The notes under the pieces: model-generated | What the model was told of the DNA's origin: nothing | The model's database searches: none | The model's input: only the letters and a program-made list of their open reading frames with translations | Assembly (NCBI RefSeq): GCF_965638725.1 | Contig: NC_134963.1 | Location: 12,118,501-12,182,500 of the forward strand | DNA from: Aptenodytes patagonicus | Lineage: Eukaryota; Chordata; Aves; Sphenisciformes; Spheniscidae | Direction: 5' to 3' | Length of the DNA: 64,000 nucleotides | Program-made: the position numbers and the translations under genes | Part shown: in pieces, positions 41,472 to 64,000 of the stretch | Position numbering within the stretch: position 1 is the stretch's first letter | Layout: the number at the start of each line of letters is the position of its first letter

Positions 41472-43912
41472 AAAAGTTCAAGCACAGGACCTAGTTTTAG
41501 CAAGACAAAATTTGTAATTTGAATGAATGAAAACCTTTGTAATAATTTGTTTTAAGCTACTTTGAATATATGCTAAGTTTTTAAAGTTATAGGCTCTGAT
41601 ACTGTAAAGAAAAATGCTGCACAGAGTAAGGATGAGCTCACACTTACCTCAGCTTGAAGTTCTTCCAGGTACTTTAAGAAAAGTAGGGGAGCTGCTGGTA
41701 CAGCGCACGCACAGCTGCTCTAGCCTTAAGCACTGCCTGGTGAGGAGAGGGTGGGCACAAGAGCTCCAGGGAAATTCTTCTTTTTCTCAGCTTCCCACGG
41801 TAGATGACAGCAAGATGGAGTGTTCTTCAGGAGGGACAAAAAAGCCAACCTATTTTGTTAATAATAAAGGTAATAACCTCAGGTACTGGTTATACTGTCT
41901 TTCATCAGAACAACTAGTAGATATTGGAGTGAGTGCAGTTTTACTCCATTCTTTAAGTTCTCTAGAACAGGCCTGCAATACATAGTCCATGAAAAAAATG
42001 CCATGAATCACCAACTAAAAACCGGGGTTGTTTTTTTTTTGCATATCTCATCTTTCTTAGTGATGTATTGCCCTCTGTTGTTAAATCTGTGATGCTGTAT
42101 TTTAAGTTATACAGAAGGGAAGTTCTAATCGCTGCTCTCTTCCCTCGCTTTCTTGCTACCACATAGTAACACTGCAGGTGCAGGACACAGAGACCCGCAG
42201 CTAGGATGTAAGATCATTAAATAAGGTTAAAAAAAAAATAGCCGCCTTCCTCAGAACAGCTTTGCTGCGACCCCATAGCCTGTGAACAACTCTTCTCTGT
42301 GCAGCGTGACTGTCTGTCCCCAGGAATATCAGCTTTAAACTCTCCTCCAGCTCGATGCTTCCAACCAATGAATCCAAGTGTTCTTCAAAGACAATAACCA
42401 AGGCTCTACAGCTTTTCTCCCAAATGCCAATCACCGCTGGTGATGCATATATTTATCATTACTCTTTGCTCTTTATTTTTGTGTCAGCTTTTACTTCATA
42501 TAAATTATGTTCCTAATTTTGCCAGTTAAGAAAGTGATCTGAGGAGGAGTTGAGCCAATTAGCAATTGCAGCTGCTGATGGTGCTCTGGTCATGACAATC
42601 ACTTACCCCTGAAGAACTTGGCCTTGTGCTATATCCTAATTCACCATGGACAGACATTTTGGTTAAAACCAAACCATGGTTACTGCAGATGTATTCCAAA
42701 TTAAGCCACAGACCTTCCCTCCCCCAGTGATTGTTGCACTTCAGTGCATGAGCTTTTTCAGTAACAAAATAGGAATAAAACCAAATTCTGAGTTCTAAGA
42801 ACAGAGTGTTCTCATGATCATTAATAATTAACATCTGTGAGATACTTGATACAGAAAAATGAAAACATAAACGAAGAGTGGTTACCCTTTTTCAGGTCTT
42901 GGCCTGAAACTTATGTAGTAATTGATCTAGTTGAAGATGTCCCTGCCCACGGCAGGGGGGTTGGACGAGATGACCTTTAGAGGTCCCTTCCAACCCAAAC
43001 TACTCTATGATTCTAATTCTTAAATGGAAGATCTCTGATTTGTTTACTGTGCGTTCTTTATATATCAGTGTTGTAATTGGCTTACAGTGCTACTAGGTGA
43101 ATTTTTTATTTTATTTTATTTTGTGCAGTTCATTTAAAATAATTCTGTATATCTAACTGAAGTCCACTAAAATAAGCTGTAACCCTATATCTTACCTGAC
43201 AGGATAAGCTGGGATGTCTCAGGATCACCTAAAATAGAATTGTGTTATGCTGTACATGCCGTGTGTGTATTGTGCTATCAGCCAGAGATATATCTGGAGT
43301 CTCTCCACTAACCAGAAGTATTTCAAATTTACACTCAAATGTGGGAAACAAGCATGTGCTCATTGTTCCCATTCCTAAAGCATGAGAATGCCCAGGACAC
43401 CGTAGGCTACTTTTTGGGTTTTGTCTGATAGTGTCCCACAGCAACAGCTGTTACATGGACAGAGTTCCCCTGAGAACTGAAGAAAAGTCACTTTCTTCCT
43501 TAAAATCATGAAACTGCCTTTGAATGCAATAGCTACCAACCTGAGGTGGCATTTAACTATTAATCTAAACATAAAAAGTTTTGTCAGCTGTCCACAATAT
43601 CAGGCAATTTTTCTATGAAACTCCACAAAATTAGAGGAGTACTCTAAGCAGCAGTCAAACTTCATGCAAACATTTGAACTCTGCCCTCCACAACATCCAG
43701 TTTTCAGACCGGAATGAAAGCAGGTTCCTGAGGATGTACAGTGAAGGTCCCTGGGAAACTGAATTAGTTTTTCAAAATACTTTAATCCTGGGGAGGAAAA
43801 TAAAGTGACGGTGCCTGATTAACCAGGAGGTCATCTAGAGGCTGCTCAACCTGCCAGGAAATCACTTGTGTTATTTGTCTTTATCCAAATGGTTGTATAA
43901 TTTCACCATATT
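41472..43912. other. Intergenic, between convergent genes
   Basis: Apart from the CR1 tail at 42925-43016, there is an ATTTT pentamer run near 43106-43122. On the minus strand it reads as overlapping AATAAA signals, a possible alternative end for SLC5A1 transcripts. No gene found. Confidence 0.5.
42925..43016 (+). mobile_element. CR1 LINE 3'-end fragment
   Basis: A short CR1 tail: GATGTCCCTGCCCACGGCAG, then GGTTGGACGAGATGACC, then AGAGGTCCCTTCCAACCC, ending CTCTATGATTCTAATTCT. It belongs to a different CR1 subfamily from the copy at 40708. Confidence 0.88.
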
Positions 43913-45900
43913 TTTATTTTTGTAACAAAGCATGACAAAGAGGGATCTGGGCAATCCTCATTAAAGTCTCTTGTTTGTTTGTCATCCGCTACTATTACTC
44001 AGAGCCAAAATCTAGACAGCAAATTAAGTTTCACTGTCTTCCATCATATTATAGAAAAATCTCATCATTTTGCGGACACCAAATACTTCAAAATATACAA
44101 ATACTTTAATACATACAAGTCTTCATAGTCCATTAAATATAATTAACTCCATGGTCTTTAAAATACTCTGTCACTGTATTAACTGTAAGAAAAAAGTTTG
44201 CACTGGTATTTATATAGTATTGATTTGATCTGGCCTATGCAAAACCTTTCAGTATACTGCAGCGATTATACTGAAGAGCAGCAATTCTACTAGAATCCAG
44301 AGCATTTTGGTTTAGGTCCAAATGAAGAAAAGATACTGTCAGAAGGTTATGAAGTGAGAGTGATTAAAGCTGCAGGAGTCGGCAACAGTGTGGTGCAGCA
44401 CATACAGAGAGACTACACTGGCCTCCTATTTAGATGCACTCATTGCAAGCACAGTGCATCCTGCTGTAGAATACTGAAATGCTTTGAGACAATGCAGCAC
44501 CCCACGATACGTGTGCAACAGGAACAAGAAATTGTGGTGCAGCTTGACTATGGCAACCGACGTCGTCTTCTTACACTTGATTCCCCAGGAAGCTGAATTA
44601 GATGATAAGAAGATCTATTGCTTTTTGCTTTGAAGTGTTAAATCCATCTTTTCCTGTACCTCCAGCTGGTACCAAACTTATCAAGTGGCGACAATCAGAC
44701 TGGTTTAGCTGATATCCCACAGCTGTGACTATTGTCCTTCATGAACTGTTAACTCATACTGTCGTACAGCATGAATTCTGTTTCTCAATGAAATCTTCAG
44801 AAGAAAGATTTCTAGCTTTGCAGAAAAGCAGTACAGAGCCCTCAAATGTACTTGAAAGAAAAATGCAAACCCAGCATTCTGATGCTTTGGACTTTTAACC
44901 ACGTGCATGGATTGGTTTGTAGTACAGTCCATAGAAAGAGGCAATATCTTAACACCAACCCCACGATAAAGAGGTCCTAGTAATTGTGCGTAGAGATTAA
45001 CTTTGACATACCAAGATGGGAATTGATCAGTAAGAAATAAATATATATATACACACACATACATATATATTTTAAATATATATAATATATAGTGCATATA
45101 TATAATGTATTGTGTATATATATGTATTTTGTATAAAAAAGCATCACATTCAAGTATAGATACATATTAAGATATAAAGAGAGGAGGACCTTTTGAAGTT
45201 GACCTTAAACAGAGAATCTATCGTAAGCATAATTCTTATTAAGATCATCAAGACATGTTTTCCCTAATTTCAAAATGCGATCAATTCAGACGGTTAGTGT
45301 TCCACTGATTACTGAAAAACACAACACAATGAAAAGTGAGAAAAAGGGAAAAAAGTTATAATGGAAAGTTAGATATAGTGTCAAATACATCAATATATAC
45401 ATAAATCCTTTACTTAAGATATCCCATGCTCAGAAGGAACAAAAATGATTTTTTAATTTGATTCATAATACGGTCCCTCAGTTGTTGTGGTTTTTTTGTA
45501 ATCCAAAGGAAAAAGAAATTTGAATGATCAGAAGAAGAAGGGTTGAAAACCAACCCTAAAAGGTAGTTCACAAACCCTGATATGAAACATGGCTCATGCA
45601 GCCTCGTTCTGCACCTAAAATGTGAAAACTATCACAAGAAGAGAGAATATTGGATGGAAATTCTGAACCTCTATTAGCCCTGGACTGATTCAGCGTCTAA
45701 ACAGAAATTCTCTCTCTTGAAATCCCAGTGGCCTTCATCTTTAGATTGTTGAAATTATGATCACAAAATCAGCGCGTGAATCACCCTGATTTTTTACAAA
45801 CGTAGACAATGAAAATACTAAGTGTATCTAACTCTGTAAATTTACAAGTCATCGTTTTTGCTTGACAATACAGTACAATTTCAGAACTGTAATCAGAGGT
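43913..45900 (-). other. SLC5A1: Presumed SLC5A1 3' UTR (end tentative)
   Basis: No other gene is visible directly downstream of the SLC5A1 stop. The first canonical AATAAA on the minus strand is at 43913-43918, giving a UTR of about 2 kb; human SLC5A1 also has a long 3' UTR. Earlier ATTAAA variants occur near 45453 and 44105 and could be used instead. The tract includes an AT/GT microsatellite at 45037-45134. The extent is inferred from signals only. Confidence 0.3.
45037..45134. repeat. AT/GT-rich microsatellite
   Basis: Imperfect (TA)n/(CA)n alternating purine-pyrimidine tract, nearly all TATATA with ACACACA and short interruptions. It probably lies within the SLC5A1 3' UTR and is likely to vary in length. 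Confidence 0.85.
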
Positions 45901-63537
<17,637 letters not shown>

Positions 63538-64000
63538 CTGGAAACAGAAAGAACAATATTTTGCTCTTAGGCCCTGTTCATGGTAACTTGAAAAAAATCA
63601 TGTTCATTTGGCATTTTGAACTCATGCCTATCTATCATCAGATGGTGATGATGAGAATGATTGACAACCAACTTCCTTGACAACTTTCAAGACTCCCTCT
63701 CATTGTTCCCCCTCAAACCTGAGACTCCAGCCATCATATCTACAACAATGAGAATGAATAGGATGCTACACAGAAGATCTTCTTCCAGTTGAGGCAAATA
63801 GTTTATGACACCAACATAGATTTTTAAATATTTGCAAAATTTGACTAACTTACATTTGGGCGATATCCAAACAATTAGGGAAGAAGACTATGATCTGTCT
63901 TGCTCAAGGAGGAAACGATAAGTGCATACCCACTTGTTCAACTGGCACTCCCTATTTCATATTCCACAGTCTGTGGAACTACATGTATCATGGGTGAGAG
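63538..64000 (-). other. SLC5A1: SLC5A1 intron 2 (partial)
   Basis: Intronic sequence upstream of exon 3 up to the window edge. The expected exon 2 (GGFFLAGRSM-type residues) does not occur here. Confidence 0.8.

Noticed and set aside
44354..44596. 80-residue plus-strand ORF with CTHCKHSASCC cysteines
   Set aside because: No match to a zinc-binding family I know. It lies antisense in the presumed SLC5A1 3' UTR and is short enough to be chance.

Overview
This is a vertebrate nuclear window, almost certainly from a bird. It is AT-rich and sparse in genes. Its recognisable interspersed repeats are CR1 LINE 3' ends (terminal ATTCTATG-type repeats) plus two copies of an avian ERVL-type solo LTR. 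The LTR resembles the TguLTR5 group, remembered as common in neoavian birds, so a neoavian is more likely than a chicken-like bird. The species cannot be fixed. No bacterial, plasmid, CRISPR or tRNA features were seen.

Layout. Positions 1-32032 contain no coding exon I can recognise. I read this as one long intron of RSPH14, whose 5' exons would lie left of the window. A CpG-rich island at about 17.14-17.42 kb sits inside it. On the minus strand it is followed by a perfect GTGAGT splice donor at 16901/16902. From the human arrangement, where GNAZ lies antisense inside an RSPH14 intron, I infer this is the promoter and non-coding first exon of GNAZ. No GNAZ coding exon is in the window. The last three coding exons of RSPH14 (ciliary radial-spoke ARM-repeat protein) lie on the plus strand at 32033-34977. 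A gap of about 10.9 kb between stop codons holds CR1 elements and the presumed 3' UTRs. SLC5A1 (SGLT1 Na+/glucose cotransporter) then occupies 45901-63537 on the minus strand. Thirteen exons are visible, corresponding to human exons 3-15, and the first two exons are right of position 64000.

The SLC5A1 exons join without frameshift: 1785 nt, 594 residues plus stop, against 595 residues for the same part of human SGLT1 from memory. All introns read GT-AG on the coding strand. Residues known to bind sodium and sugar in SGLT1 are intact. RSPH14 and SLC5A1 are convergent and functionally unrelated (motile cilia versus intestinal and renal sugar uptake). Their adjacency appears to differ from human, where they are megabases apart on chromosome 22.

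I found no previously undescribed system. The items most worth a second look are the nested antisense CpG promoter, the RSPH14/SLC5A1 junction, a very acidic C-terminal linker in SGLT1, and a few structured or low-complexity tracts.
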